From Pseudomonas sp. CHM02 (GTDB lineage Bacteria > Pseudomonadota > Gammaproteobacteria > Pseudomonadales > Pseudomonadaceae), in contig NZ_JFCA01000036.1 of the NCBI RefSeq assembly GCF_000612585.1, forward strand, positions 1-64,000: a stretch of DNA of 64,000 nucleotides, written 5' to 3'. Below the pieces are notes generated by a model. It worked only from the letters and a program-made list of their open reading frames with translations, did not search any database and had not been told where the DNA came from. How positions within the stretch are numbered: the first letter of the stretch is position 1; the number at the start of each line of letters is the position of its first letter. Below, one piece after another: positions 53,890 to 63,212 of this stretch. A program made the position numbers and the translations under genes.

Positions 53890-54438
53890 TTACTTCTTCT
53901 TTTTCGGGGCGATGACCATGATCAGCTGGCGTCCTTCCATCTTAGGATGCTGTTCGACCGAACCGTACTCAAGCAGGTCAGCTTCAACCCGCTTGAGGAG
54001 TTCCATCCCCAGCTCCTGGTGGGCCATCTCACGGCCGCGGAATCGCAAGGATACCTTGGCCCTGTCCCCATCACTCAGGAAACGTACCAGGTTGCGCAGT
54101 TTTACCTGGTAATCCCCTTCCTCCGTCCCTGGACGAAACTTGATTTCTTTTACTTGAATCTGCTTTTGGTTCTTCTTCGCCGCAGCAATCTGCTTCTTCT
54201 TTTCGAAGATCGACTTGCCGTAGTCCATCACCCGGCAAACAGGCGGGACTGCGTCGGCGGAGATTTCCACCAGGTCCAATTTGGACTCTTCAGCGATACG
54301 AAGCGCTTCATCAATCGAGACGATGCCAATCTGCTCGCCGTCAGCGCCAATTAACCGAACCTCGCGTGCCGAGATATTCTCGTTGATCGGGGCTTTCGGT
54401 GCAGCTCGTTTATCTTGTCTCATTTCACGCTTAATAAT
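53890..54438 (-). CDS. infC: Translation initiation factor IF-3, AUU start
   Basis: 182 residues. IF-3 N-domain ([20 protein letters not shown]), linker and C-domain ([38 protein letters not shown]). The true start is probably ATT at 54438, giving [11 protein letters not shown], with GGAG five bases before it inside the end of thrS; the first ATG is at 54423. AUU starts are the known basis of IF-3 autoregulation, since IF-3 itself rejects non-standard start codons. Two bases separate it from thrS. Confidence 0.95.
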   Translation of the reverse strand: MIKREMRQDKRAAPKAPINENISAREVRLIGADGEQIGIVSIDEALRIAEESKLDLVEISADAVPPVCRVMDYGKSIFEKKKQIAAAKKNQKQIQVKEIKFRPGTEEGDYQVKLRNLVRFLSDGDRAKVSLRFRGREMAHQELGMELLKRVEADLLEYGSVEQHPKMEGRQLIMVIAPKKKK

Positions 54439-54440
54439 AA

Positions 54441-56363
54441 TTACTCCGAATCTGGGCGACCACGCCGGGAAACCGCTTGCGCGAGGAACTCAGCGAACTG
54501 GGCGACGGGCATCGAGCCCAGGTCAGCACCTTCACGAGTACGCACAGCGACAGTCTGCATCTCGACTTCCCGATCTCCGATAACCAAAAGATAGGGAACC
54601 TTGAGCAAAGTATGCTCGCGGATTTTAAAGCCGATCTTTTCATTTCTCAAGTCGGACTTGGCACGAAATCCGCTTTCGTTGAGTGTTTTTTCAACTTCAG
54701 CGGCAAAATCTGCCTGTTTATCAGTGATATTCATGATCACTGCCTGGGTCGGAGCCAGCCACGCAGGGAACGCACCCTCGTAGTGCTCGATCAGGATCCC
54801 GACGAACCGTTCGAACGAGCCGAGGATCGCCCGGTGCAGCATAACCGGGTGTTTACGGCTGTTGTCTTCGGAGACGTATTCGGCTCCCAGACGGATCGGC
54901 AGGTTAAAATCGAGCTGCAGGGTACCACACTGCCAGACGCGACCAAGGCAATCTTTCAGCGAGAACTCGATCTTCGGACCGTAGAACGCGCCCTCACCCG
55001 GCTGCAGGTCATACGCGAGGCCCGCGCTGTCCAGTGCTGCGGCCAGTGCAGCTTCGGCGCGATCCCACAGCTCGTCGGAGCCGACGCGCTTTTCCGGACG
55101 AGTGGACAGCTTCATTTCGACTTCGGTAAAGCCGAAATCGCGATAAACGTCCATGGTCAACTTGATGAATGCGGCGGATTCGGCCTGCATCTGCTCTTCG
55201 GTGCAGAAGATGTGGGCGTCGTCCTGGGTAAAGCCACGCACACGCATGATGCCGTGCAGCGCACCCGATGGCTCGTTACGGTGGCAGGCACCGAACTCGG
55301 CCAGGCGCATCGGCAACTCGCGGTAGCTCTTCAGACCCTGGTTGAAGACCTGCACGTGGCATGGGCAGTTCATCGGCTTGATGGCGTAGTCGCGGTTTTC
55401 CGACTGGGTGGTGAACATGTTGTCGGCGTAGTTGGCCCAGTGCCCGGATTTCTCCCACAGGCTACGGTCAACGACCTGAGGCGTCTTGATCTCCAGGTAG
55501 CCGTTCTCGCGCTGGACCTTGCGCATGTACTGCTCGAGCACCTGGTACAGGGTCCAGCCGTTCGGGTGCCAGAACACCATGCCCGGCGCTTCTTCCTGGA
55601 GGTGGAACAGGTTCAGGCGCTTGCCGATCTTGCGATGGTCACGTTTCTCGGCTTCTTCGATGCGCTGGATGTAGGCCGCCAGCTGCTTCTTGTCAGCCCA
55701 GGCAGTGCCGTAGATCCGTTGCAGTTGCTCGTTCTTCGCGTCGCCACGCCAGTAGGCACCGGACAGCTTGGTCAGCTTGAACGACTTGAGGAAGCGCGTG
55801 TTCGGCACGTGCGGGCCACGGCACATGTCGACGTATTCTTCGTGGTAGTACAGGCCCATGGCCTGCTCGTCCGGCATGTCTTCCACCAGGCGCAGCTTGT
55901 AGTCTTCACCACGGGCGGTGAACACATCGATCACTTCGGCGCGCGGCGTGACTTTCTTGATCACGTCGTAATCTTTTTCGATCAGCGCGTGCATGCGCTG
56001 TTCGATGGCGGCCAGGTCGTCCGGGGTGAAAGGACGCTCGTAGGCGATGTCGTAATAGAAGCCTTCTTCAATGACCGGACCGATCACCATCTTCGCGGTG
56101 GGGTACAGCTGCTTGACCGCATGGCCAATCAGGTGCGCGCAAGAGTGGCGAATGATCTCCAGCCCCTCTTGATCCTTGGGCGTGATGATTTGCAGGCTGG
56201 CGTCACTGGTGATCAAGTCGCTGGCGTCGACGAGCTTGCCGTCGACCTTGCCGGCCACGGTGGCCTTGGCCAGGCCTGCACCAATGGATGCGGCGACCTC
56301 GGCTACGGAAACCGAATGATCGAATGAACGTTGACTGCCGTCGGGAAGAGTAATAGTTGGCAT
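54441..56363 (-). CDS. thrS: Threonyl-tRNA synthetase
   Basis: 640 residues from ATG 56363 ([11 protein letters not shown]), the usual length. TGS domain, editing domain with [14 protein letters not shown], class II core (motif 2 [20 protein letters not shown]; zinc ligands Cys in MNCPCHV and His), and a C-terminal anticodon domain. First gene of the thrS-infC-rpmI-rplT-pheST-ihfA-merR run. Confidence 0.98.
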   Translation of the reverse strand: MPTITLPDGSQRSFDHSVSVAEVAASIGAGLAKATVAGKVDGKLVDASDLITSDASLQIITPKDQEGLEIIRHSCAHLIGHAVKQLYPTAKMVIGPVIEEGFYYDIAYERPFTPDDLAAIEQRMHALIEKDYDVIKKVTPRAEVIDVFTARGEDYKLRLVEDMPDEQAMGLYYHEEYVDMCRGPHVPNTRFLKSFKLTKLSGAYWRGDAKNEQLQRIYGTAWADKKQLAAYIQRIEEAEKRDHRKIGKRLNLFHLQEEAPGMVFWHPNGWTLYQVLEQYMRKVQRENGYLEIKTPQVVDRSLWEKSGHWANYADNMFTTQSENRDYAIKPMNCPCHVQVFNQGLKSYRELPMRLAEFGACHRNEPSGALHGIMRVRGFTQDDAHIFCTEEQMQAESAAFIKLTMDVYRDFGFTEVEMKLSTRPEKRVGSDELWDRAEAALAAALDSAGLAYDLQPGEGAFYGPKIEFSLKDCLGRVWQCGTLQLDFNLPIRLGAEYVSEDNSRKHPVMLHRAILGSFERFVGILIEHYEGAFPAWLAPTQAVIMNITDKQADFAAEVEKTLNESGFRAKSDLRNEKIGFKIREHTLLKVPYLLVIGDREVEMQTVAVRTREGADLGSMPVAQFAEFLAQAVSRRGRPDSE

Positions 56364-56731
56364 GGCGCCTCCTCTCCTAGTGGTGACCCCTACCAAAGGT
56401 CACGTGGGTTGGGATGAGCCAGTACAAGATCCAATACCAGGCCGTTCAGTGATGAACGCCTGCCTTACAGCGGCAGGAGCCTTTCGGCCAACCGATAATC
56501 GAACCAGAGTGACTGGAGTGAGCTAAAAAAGAACCTGGCAAGGCGGCAACTGGCACGCCTGGAAATAGCCAAGCGCAAGATGCTAGCACAGATGAACGGT
56601 CATCGCGGCGCTGCTATCTTGCGTAACGACAAAATCCGGCCTTTATAGCTGCAAAAGTGAACTTGAGCTGTACGCAATGCCTCAAACCCACTGAGAATCG
56701 CCGTTCGTCCTCGACCCAAAGGAGCATCCTC
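56364..56731. other. Divergent promoter region thrS / small secreted protein
   Basis: 368 bp without a credible gene. On the minus strand it is the thrS leader and includes a possible hairpin CTGCCGCTGTAAGGCAG (about 56460-56476). No T-box or known riboswitch was recognised. AAGGAG at 56719-56724 serves the plus-strand gene. Confidence 0.45.
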
Positions 56732-57046
56732 ATGATGCGTTTTACCTCTACCCTCGCTCTCGCCGTTTCCCTGACCCTCCTTTCCCTTGGCACGCAGGCA
56801 GCAGCCCCGTCGAACTGGCCAGCCGGTGCTCGCGACAGCTTCGTCAGCGATTGCAGCGCAGCCGCCAGCCAGAACGTAGACGTCAAAACTGCCAAAGCCC
56901 ACTGCGAATGTGGCGCTGACAAGATCAACGCCGAATTGAGCACCGCCGAAATCAAAGAGCTCATGACCAACCAGAACGCCAGCCCGGAGCTTAAAAACAA
57001 AGCCGTCGCGGCCATTTCGTCCTGCAAAGTCGTGAAGAAAAAGTAA
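56732..57046 (+). CDS. Small secreted Cys-containing protein, unknown function
   Basis: 104 residues. Signal peptide MMRFTSTLALAVSLTLLSLG ending near TQA, mature part about 80 residues, mostly helical, with four cysteines (SDC..., HCEC..., SSCK) that could form two disulfides in the periplasm, and a Lys-rich tail. I do not recognise the family. Strong Shine-Dalgarno AAGGAG 7 bp before the ATG; the ATG three bases later would serve as well. Monocistronic, followed by a terminator. Confidence 0.8.
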   Translation: MMRFTSTLALAVSLTLLSLGTQAAAPSNWPAGARDSFVSDCSAAASQNVDVKTAKAHCECGADKINAELSTAEIKELMTNQNASPELKNKAVAAISSCKVVKKK

Positions 57047-57157
57047 GATCTGCCACTGATCACACGGCTTTTTTACGGGTAAAACAGCCCAAAAACTGCC
57101 ATTTCTCACAAATTACGCAGCTTTTACGGGTTTTTTTACCAGTTGATATTTCGAACC

Positions 57158-57180
57158 AAAGCCCCGTAGATCGGGGCTTT
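57158..57180 (+). terminator. Rho-independent terminator
   Basis: AAAGCCCCG, loop TAGAT, CGGGGCTTT: 9-bp stem ending in TTT, 111 bp after the small secreted protein gene. Confidence 0.75.
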
Positions 57181-57335
57181 CAGCCGAAAAGGGTACTAAA
57201 CGCAACGCTATTGATTAGCAAACAATGCCTTGGGGGGGCTCCCAAGCCGAACATTTCGACTATGATAGCCCAGTGTGCCCAGTTGGCCTGAGCAGCACAG
57301 CACTACTGAAAATATATGTTTCTTGGAGATACACC

Positions 57336-57548
57336 ATGTCTAATCGCCAAACCGGCACCGTTAAATGGTTCAACGATGAAAAAGGCTTCGGCTTCATCAC
57401 TCCTCAAGGTGGCGGTGACGACCTGTTCGTACACTTCAAAGCTATCGAAAGCGACGGTTTCAAAAGCCTGAAAGAAGGCCAAACCGTTTCCTTCGTGGCT
57501 GAGAAAGGCCAAAAGGGTATGCAAGCTGCACAGGTTCGCGGCGAGTAA
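57336..57548 (+). CDS. Cold-shock family protein
   Basis: 70 residues, single cold-shock domain: [20 protein letters not shown] (RNP1 KGFGFI) and DLFVHFKAI (RNP2 LFVHF). Binds single-stranded RNA or DNA as an RNA chaperone. The 155-bp interval before it could contain a structured cold-shock 5' UTR. TTGGAG precedes the ATG; upstream in-frame Met residues are not part of the domain. Flanked by terminators, so a separate unit. CspA/CapB-like, exact paralogue undecided. Confidence 0.96.
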   Translation: MSNRQTGTVKWFNDEKGFGFITPQGGGDDLFVHFKAIESDGFKSLKEGQTVSFVAEKGQKGMQAAQVRGE

Positions 57549-57562
57549 TTCTCCGCTGAGCT

Positions 57563-57594
57563 AAAAAAACCCCGTCCATGTGACGGGGTTTTTT
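57563..57594 (+). terminator. Rho-independent terminator after the cold-shock gene
   Basis: AAAAAAACCCCGTC, short loop, GACGGGGTTTTTT: 9-bp core stem with six T residues, 15 bp after the stop. The A-run on the other side means it may also stop transcription from the minus-strand gene at 57622. Confidence 0.93.
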
Positions 57595-57621
57595 ATGGGC
57601 GCTGCAAAAGCCAAAAAAGGC

Positions 57622-57942
57622 TTAGCCGCAATTGACGCGCGTGATCACCAGGTTGTCGTCGGTGTTCAGGTTCAGGCGGTCGGAGCGGTATTCCAGGGTG
57701 ATCATATCGTTAGGCTTGAGGATCCGTGCGTTCTGCGCACCGGCACGGGTACGCGCCTGCTCCAGCAACTGGGGCGACGCTTTCTGGCCGATGGTGAATT
57801 CGGCGGCCTTCGACTCACAGCGGCTATGACCGGCATCGGCCACGGCGGCGTCTTTGGCTGGCTCAGAGGCACCCGGGGTGCTGCAACCCGCCAACGCGAG
57901 TGCTGCCAACAAAGTACCGAATGATGCGAGCTTCCAAGGCAT
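57622..57942 (-). CDS. Lipoprotein with I78-type peptidase-inhibitor domain
   Basis: 106 residues; signal with lipobox LAGC (Cys 20), then a linker and a domain of the I78 family: RCESKAAEFTIGQKASPQLL, ARTRAGAQNARILKPNDMIT, LEYRSDRLNLNTDDNLVITR, ending in VNCG. Family members resemble elastase inhibitor AFLEI. Residue +2 after the Cys is Thr, so outer-membrane sorting is expected. Its role in Pseudomonas is not established. Confidence 0.87.
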   Translation of the reverse strand: MPWKLASFGTLLAALALAGCSTPGASEPAKDAAVADAGHSRCESKAAEFTIGQKASPQLLEQARTRAGAQNARILKPNDMITLEYRSDRLNLNTDDNLVITRVNCG

Positions 57943-58086
57943 GAAGCCTCCTATGATAAAAAATGGACAGAGATCGTGCGACAGCGATTGGGCGGATTGG
58001 TTTCAAGACGTAAACCGCCGCTGGGCAAGTCTGCCTGACTCTCGAGAGGCATTCGCCCGGTCAATCGTGACCAGATATGAATGTGT

Positions 58087-58395
58087 TCAGTAGATGTCGA
58101 TGTAGTCGGACGCCGGCTTCGGCCAGTTTTCGTTCAGTGCATTGAAAATCTGCGTCACCCAGACTTCATCGCTGGCAGCCACATTGCCTACGTATCCGGA
58201 CCCCTTGGCCCAGGTCTCCAGACGAAACAGCAGCCCGTCGATGTCCACGCCACCTACGACCCTCCCTGAGGAGATATAGGCGATCCCGGCCTTGTTCACC
58301 CGCAACTGGGCATGTTCGCCGTCACTGGCGCTGGCGAGAAGCTGTCGGACATTCGCCAGCGTCAGGTTCTCGGGGTTGTTCAAGTCGATCTGCAC
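58087..58395 (-). CDS. Conserved hypothetical protein
   Basis: 102 residues, no signal or membrane segment, acidic, mixed alpha/beta: MQIDLNNPENLTLANVRQLL, then LRVNKAGIAYIS and WAKGSGYVGNVAASDEVWVT. The layout suggests a small cytoplasmic single-domain protein. I do not recognise a function. Codon use is like the neighbours, so it is likely real. Confidence 0.65.
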   Translation of the reverse strand: MQIDLNNPENLTLANVRQLLASASDGEHAQLRVNKAGIAYISSGRVVGGVDIDGLLFRLETWAKGSGYVGNVAASDEVWVTQIFNALNENWPKPASDYIDIY

Positions 58396-58566
58396 GCGGT
58401 GTTCCCCGGCAATTAAACAGGCGGACAGTGTCGCACAGCACCGCCGTCATTCCGAATCGCCTCATGCCTAAGTATCAGTGCCAAATACGATGCAAAATGG
58501 TTAACTGGCCCGGTAAGAACCGCGTTCCAGCGCATTGCCCAGCACTTTCAGCCCCACGAGATATCC

Positions 58567-58779
58567 ATGACCACCGTAACGCTTCAAGCCGACATCAAAG
58601 CCAAGTGGCCCCAAGGACAGAGCTCCTACAGCCCTGGAAGCCCAGAGGAATTGGCGATCATTGGTATCGACCTACTGGTCAAGGAACTGGGCACACAAGC
58701 GGCGCAAGCGTTCATCGGCCAGATATTCGAGAAATACCCGGCCGATCACATGGGGGCACACGACCCCGAGCGCGAATAA
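58567..58779 (+). CDS. Small hypothetical protein
   Basis: 70 residues, cytoplasmic, with a Pro/Ser-rich N-terminal part (WPQGQSSYSPGSPEE) and an amphipathic helix LAIIGIDLLVKELGTQAAQA. Family unknown to me. The gene is convergent with the nucleoside hydrolase gene, with a hairpin between. The Shine-Dalgarno is weak (CGAG), so expression is less certain. Confidence 0.55.
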   Translation: MTTVTLQADIKAKWPQGQSSYSPGSPEELAIIGIDLLVKELGTQAAQAFIGQIFEKYPADHMGAHDPERE

Positions 58780-58781
58780 GA

Positions 58782-58805
58782 ACCGGCCGGCGAACGCCGA
58801 CCGGT
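58782..58805 (-). terminator. Terminator hairpin at the end of the rbs-nucleoside hydrolase unit
   Basis: ACCGGTCGGC / GCCGGCCGGT on the minus strand around a 4-nt loop, one mismatch, followed by TCTTATT. It lies 8 bp after the nucleoside hydrolase stop. Confidence 0.55.
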
Positions 58806-58812
58806 CAACCCA

Positions 58813-59841
58813 TTATTTCAGACGCGCCAGGCGCTCGGTCAGCAGATCGAAGAAGCCCTGGGCATCGCCGTTCTCCACCCAGAACGCATTCTTCGGTTGT
58901 TTCAGGCCGTCGTACCAGTCGACGATGGTCTGGCCGAAAGTCGGGCCTTCACGGCTGTCCACTACCACGTTGACTTCACGGCCACTGAACAGCGAAGGCT
59001 TGAGCAGGTAAGCAACGACGGTAGCGTCATGCACCGGGCCGCCTGGAATACCGTAGTGTTCCATGTCGCCCTTGACGTACTCGTTGAGAATATCGCCAAC
59101 GACCTTGCTTGCGTTGTTCTTGAGGTCGGCGATCTTTTTCAGGCGCGTTTCGCTGGTCAGTACCTTGTGGGTCACGTCCAGCGGCAGGTAGGTCAGCTTG
59201 ACGCCACTCTTGAGCACAATCTCGGCCGCGACCGGGTCGGCGAACAGGTTGAACTCCGCCACCGGCGTGATATTGCCGCCGTTGAAATGAGCACCGCCCA
59301 TCACCACCACTTCCTTGATGCCTTGGGTGATTTCCGGTGCCTGGGTCAGCGCCAGCGCCAGGTTGGTCTGTGGGCCGAGCATGGCGATGGTGATGCTGTG
59401 TGGCTTGGCGGTGCTCAGGGTCTTGACCAGGTAGTCAACGGCATTGCCGTCAGCCAGGCCTTTTTTGGGCTCGTGCACAGTGACGCCGGAAATACCTTCC
59501 TTGCCGTGAATGTTCTCGGCGTAGATCGGCGTGCGCAGCAGTGGCGCTGGCGCACCGGCGTACACCGGAATGTCCTCGCGCCCTGCCCACTCGCGGGCCA
59601 GACGGGCGTTACGGGAGGTCTTGTCCAGGCGCACATTGCCGGCGACGGTGGTCAGCGCACGAATGTTCAGCTCCTCCGGAGAGGCCATGGCGAACAGCAA
59701 TGCCACCACGTCATCGGCACCTGGGTCGGTGTCGATGATCAGGTCGATTTTTTCCGCCGCCTGGGCGCTTGCAGCAGTGAGTGCGGACAAGAGCAGAACA
59801 CTCCGGAACAGGTTTTTCAGGGTTGGGAGACCACGTTGCAT
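58813..59841 (-). CDS. Periplasmic nucleoside hydrolase
   Basis: 342 residues; signal peptide ending AQA (about residue 28), so exported, unlike cytoplasmic Rih enzymes. Inosine-uridine hydrolase fold with the Ca-binding Asp cluster IDTDPGADDVVALLFA, TTVAGNV, MGGAHFNGGNITPVAEFN and VHDATVVAYLL. It hydrolyses nucleosides to a base and ribose. Last gene of the rbs operon (25 bp after rbsD), so it supplies ribose for the Rbs importer. Confidence 0.92.
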   Translation of the reverse strand: MQRGLPTLKNLFRSVLLLSALTAASAQAAEKIDLIIDTDPGADDVVALLFAMASPEELNIRALTTVAGNVRLDKTSRNARLAREWAGREDIPVYAGAPAPLLRTPIYAENIHGKEGISGVTVHEPKKGLADGNAVDYLVKTLSTAKPHSITIAMLGPQTNLALALTQAPEITQGIKEVVVMGGAHFNGGNITPVAEFNLFADPVAAEIVLKSGVKLTYLPLDVTHKVLTSETRLKKIADLKNNASKVVGDILNEYVKGDMEHYGIPGGPVHDATVVAYLLKPSLFSGREVNVVVDSREGPTFGQTIVDWYDGLKQPKNAFWVENGDAQGFFDLLTERLARLK

Positions 59842-59866
59842 AAAACACTCCTTGTCGTTGGGAATT

Positions 59867-60271
59867 CTAGAACGTTACGCCGGACACCAGCGCGATATTG
59901 CAGTAAGGCTGGCACTCGCCGGTGCGCACCACGGCGCGCGCCTTGTGGCTGAGCTGCTTGAACTCTTCATGGCTGACCAGCCGCCGTTCACCAAGAGCGG
60001 CCTGCTCTGTGAGCGTATTGAGCTCGGCCAGCGCCGCTGGTTGCTTGAGCAGGATTTCTTCCGCCAGCACGTGGCGCTCCACCTGCATTTCGCTGAGCAC
60101 GACACGCAAGGTGCTGATGAAATCCGGAATGCCCTGGGTCAACGCCAGGTCAATCAACTCGACGCCCGGCGGCACTGGCAGGCCAGCGTCACCGATCACC
60201 AGGATGTCACCATGGCCAAGAGAGGCGATGACACGCGACAGGGCGATATTGAGCAAAGGTGTCTTTTTCAT
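59867..60271 (-). CDS. rbsD: D-ribose pyranase
   Basis: 134 residues: [40 protein letters not shown] with the catalytic His/Asp region, C-terminal [11 protein letters not shown]. Interconverts pyranose and furanose ribose so that RbsK receives the furanose. ATGA overlap with rbsK. Confidence 0.96.
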   Translation of the reverse strand: MKKTPLLNIALSRVIASLGHGDILVIGDAGLPVPPGVELIDLALTQGIPDFISTLRVVLSEMQVERHVLAEEILLKQPAALAELNTLTEQAALGERRLVSHEEFKQLSHKARAVVRTGECQPYCNIALVSGVTF

Positions 60272-61185
60272 GAGGGCACAAAACCTTGTACGTCGTGCAG
60301 CGTTGGAATAGAGGGTTGCGCGCCGGCGCGGGTGACCGACAGCGCGGCAGCGACCTGGCCAAAACGAATGGCCTCGGCCTCGCTTTTGCCATTGGCCAGT
60401 GCCGCAGCAAAACCACCGACGAAAGTATCGCCCGCCGCTGTGGTGTCGACCGCCTTGACCTTCGGCGCCAGCAGGTGCTCGAAGCCCTGGCCATCAGTAA
60501 ACAGCGCCCCCTGGGAGCCCAAGGTGATGATGACTTTGCCGGCACCCGCCTGGATAAGCTGGGTCGCCGCGACCTTGGCACTGTCAAGGGAGTCGACCGT
60601 CACGCCGCTCAGTGCGGTGGCTTCGCTTTCATTGGGAATCAGGTAGTCGATCGAGGCATACCACTCGGCCGGCAACGGAGCGCTGGCCGGAGCCGGGTTG
60701 AGGATCACGGTCTTGCCCAGCTCACGACCGCGCTTGAGGGCATGGCCCACCGTATTCATCGGCACTTCCAGCTGGCAGACGATCACATCAGCCGCTTGCA
60801 GCACCGCGTCAAACGCCTGCAACGAGGCTGGCGTCAGTTCGCCGTTACTGCCCGCAACAATCACAATCGCGTTCTGGCTGCTGTCATCGACCACGATCAG
60901 GGCCACGCCGCTGGAGCCGTCCACGGTACTGACGGCCTGGCAATCGATGCCCTCCACCAGCAACGCGTCTCGCAATTGGGCGCCGTAGGCATCGGTACCG
61001 ACACAGCCAATCATCGAGACATCGGCCCCCAGGCGTGCCGAGGCCACCGCCTGGTTGGCGCCCTTGCCGCCGGGCACGGTGGAAAACGTCTGACCGATCA
61101 AGGTCTCACCGGCACGCGGCAGCCGGCTGGCGCGGGTCACCAGGTCCATGTTCAAGCTGCCTACTACCACTACTTTTGCTGGCAT
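60268..61185 (-). CDS. rbsK: Ribokinase
   Basis: 305 residues, PfkB family: [35 protein letters not shown], and the C-terminal [17 protein letters not shown] holding the catalytic Asp and anion hole. Phosphorylates ribose to ribose 5-phosphate. It lies 23 bp after rbsR. Confidence 0.96.
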   Translation of the reverse strand: MPAKVVVVGSLNMDLVTRASRLPRAGETLIGQTFSTVPGGKGANQAVASARLGADVSMIGCVGTDAYGAQLRDALLVEGIDCQAVSTVDGSSGVALIVVDDSSQNAIVIVAGSNGELTPASLQAFDAVLQAADVIVCQLEVPMNTVGHALKRGRELGKTVILNPAPASAPLPAEWYASIDYLIPNESEATALSGVTVDSLDSAKVAATQLIQAGAGKVIITLGSQGALFTDGQGFEHLLAPKVKAVDTTAAGDTFVGGFAAALANGKSEAEAIRFGQVAAALSVTRAGAQPSIPTLHDVQGFVPS

Positions 61186-61208
61186 ACATCAGTACTCATC
61201 AATTCGGT

Positions 61209-62231
61209 TCAGCGGTATTGGGCGAACGTACCGGCGACAGGCGCCGTCGACTCACGCAATACGATGCTCGGCGTCACGATGCGTTGATCGATCGGCAGTT
61301 GGGGTGTCGCAATTCTTCGCAGCAACAGCTCGGCCGCCGTCTCGCCCAGTTGCACGATCGACTGCCCGACCGTGGTCAACGCCGGGTAGACGTACCGGCC
61401 CATTTGAATGTCATCGAAACCGATCACCGACAGCTCGCCCGGCACACGAATATTGCGCTCTGCTGCTGCGCGCAACACGCCGAAACCAATCATGTCGTTG
61501 CTGGCGAAGATCGCACTGGGCGGGTTGTGCGCCAGCAACTGCACGGCAGCGGCATACCCGCCGGTGCTGGTGAAGTCGCTTTCCTGGGTGCGATTGGCCG
61601 CCACCTCCACGCCCGCCTCGCGCAACGCACGGTGATACCCCGCCAGGCGCATTTGCGCGACACGGGTACGGGCCGGGCCGCCAATGCAGGCGATGTCGCG
61701 GTGGCCCAGTTCGAGCAAGTGCCGAGTCGCCAGGTAGGCACCTTCCTCGTGATCGATACGCACAAGGTCCACGTCAATGCCGTCCAGCGCCCGGTCGACG
61801 ATCACCATCGGCGTGCGCACCGCGCTCAAGCCGGCGGCCAGGCCGCTGTCGTCGCCGCCGACCGAGGTCACGATCAAGCCGTCGATACGCTTCTCCAATA
61901 ACACGCGCAAATAGCTGCGTTGCTTTTCAGCGTTGTCGTCGGAGTTGCAAAGGATCACGCAGTAGCCGTTACGCTCGCAGTAATCCTCGATGCCGCGGGC
62001 CAGCTCCGCAAAATACGGGTTGAGGCTGTTGGGCACCAGCAGACCAATGGTGGCAGTGGTCTTGGCCTTGAGCGAACGCGCGACGGCACTGGGCACATAG
62101 TCGAGCTGCTTGATCGCCGCCTCGACCTTGATGCGCACCGGCTCGCTGACCGGGCGCGTCTTGTTCACCACATGGGACACCGTCGTGTAGGAAATACCTG
62201 CAAGCGCTGCCACATCCTTGATCGTTGCCAT
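61209..62231 (-). CDS. rbsR: Ribose operon repressor, LacI family
   Basis: 340 residues: HTH at the N-terminus (MATIKDVAALAGISYTTVSH), hinge with SAVARSLK, ligand domain IGLLVPNSLNPYFAELARGI. Placed inside the operon between rbsC and rbsK, as in other Pseudomonas; it should bind upstream of rbsB, outside this window. Confidence 0.94.
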   Translation of the reverse strand: MATIKDVAALAGISYTTVSHVVNKTRPVSEPVRIKVEAAIKQLDYVPSAVARSLKAKTTATIGLLVPNSLNPYFAELARGIEDYCERNGYCVILCNSDDNAEKQRSYLRVLLEKRIDGLIVTSVGGDDSGLAAGLSAVRTPMVIVDRALDGIDVDLVRIDHEEGAYLATRHLLELGHRDIACIGGPARTRVAQMRLAGYHRALREAGVEVAANRTQESDFTSTGGYAAAVQLLAHNPPSAIFASNDMIGFGVLRAAAERNIRVPGELSVIGFDDIQMGRYVYPALTTVGQSIVQLGETAAELLLRRIATPQLPIDQRIVTPSIVLRESTAPVAGTFAQYR

Positions 62232-62234
62232 GGT

Positions 62235-63212
62235 TCAGCCTCGCCGACTGGCGCGCTGGCTGCGGTAGGTATCGAGGACCACGGCAATCACGATCACGGC
62301 ACCGGTGATGATGCGCTTCGTGGGTTCCGTGGCACCGATCTGCGCCAGGCCAGCCGCCAATACCGAAATAATCAACACACCAAAAAAGGTACTGATCACC
62401 GAGCCACGCCCGCCCATCAGGCTGGTGCCGCCGATCACTACGGCCGCGATCACTTGCAGTTCCAGGCCGGAACCGGCATTCGGATCCGCCGCTTCCAGGC
62501 GCGAAATCTGAAACAGCGCCGCCACACCGGCCAGCAGGCCCATGAGGCTGAACACCAGGATCTTGTACGGCTTGGGATTGATCCCCGCCAGGCGCACGGC
62601 CTCTTCGTTGGTGCCGATACCGATCAGGTAACGACCAAACACCGTGCGGGTCAATACCAGTTGCGCGGCGATGATCACCAGCAAGGCAATGATGAATGAT
62701 GGCGAGATGCCAAAGGCAATCGGGTTGGACAGCCAGGCGAACGAATCACCGATGTAAGCGGTGCGCGAGCCGGTCATCTGGTACGCCACGCCACGGGCCA
62801 TTTCCAGCACGCCGAGGGATACGATGAACGACGGAATACGCCAAGCCACGGTGATCGAGCCGGTGATGGTACCGGCCAATGCCGCGCAGCCCATGCCCAG
62901 CACGGCAGCTGGCAACACGCTCCAGCCCCAGCCGAGAATCGCCACGCTGACCGCCGACGCCGCCAGTGCGAGTACCGAGCCCACCGACAGGTCGATACCG
63001 CCGATGATCAGGATGAAGGTCATGCCCACCGCCAGTACCATCAGGTCCGGAATCTGGTTGGCCAGGGTGCTGAAGGTGTCATAGGACAGGAAGTGATCGC
63101 TGAGCACAGAGAACAGCGCAATCATCGCCAGCAAGGCGCCCGCCAGGCCCAGGTAGGTGCCCAGGCCGTAGAAGTTGCCGCCAGTCTTGCCGGGGGAAGT
63201 TGTGGTTTTCAT
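62235..63212 (-). CDS. rbsC: Ribose ABC transporter permease
   Basis: 325 residues, eight to ten membrane segments: VGMTFILIIGGIDLSVGSVL, WRIPSFIVSLGVLEMARGVA, GINPKPYKILVFSLMGLLAG, GGTSLMGGRGSVISTFFGVL. ATGA overlap with rbsA. Confidence 0.95.
   Translation of the reverse strand: MKTTTSPGKTGGNFYGLGTYLGLAGALLAMIALFSVLSDHFLSYDTFSTLANQIPDLMVLAVGMTFILIIGGIDLSVGSVLALAASAVSVAILGWGWSVLPAAVLGMGCAALAGTITGSITVAWRIPSFIVSLGVLEMARGVAYQMTGSRTAYIGDSFAWLSNPIAFGISPSFIIALLVIIAAQLVLTRTVFGRYLIGIGTNEEAVRLAGINPKPYKILVFSLMGLLAGVAALFQISRLEAADPNAGSGLELQVIAAVVIGGTSLMGGRGSVISTFFGVLIISVLAAGLAQIGATEPTKRIITGAVIVIAVVLDTYRSQRASRRG

Noticed and set aside
54477-56327. 616-codon plus-strand ORF
   Set aside because: Mirror frame of thrS; the opposite strand encodes an unmistakable aminoacyl-tRNA synthetase.
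56600-57109. Minus-strand ORF of 169 codons
   Set aside because: It overlaps the small secreted protein gene on the plus strand, which has a signal peptide and strong Shine-Dalgarno; the minus frame has neither.
58428-58973. Plus-strand ORF of 181 codons
   Set aside because: Arg/Ser/His-rich shadow spanning the end of the nucleoside hydrolase gene and an intergenic hairpin.
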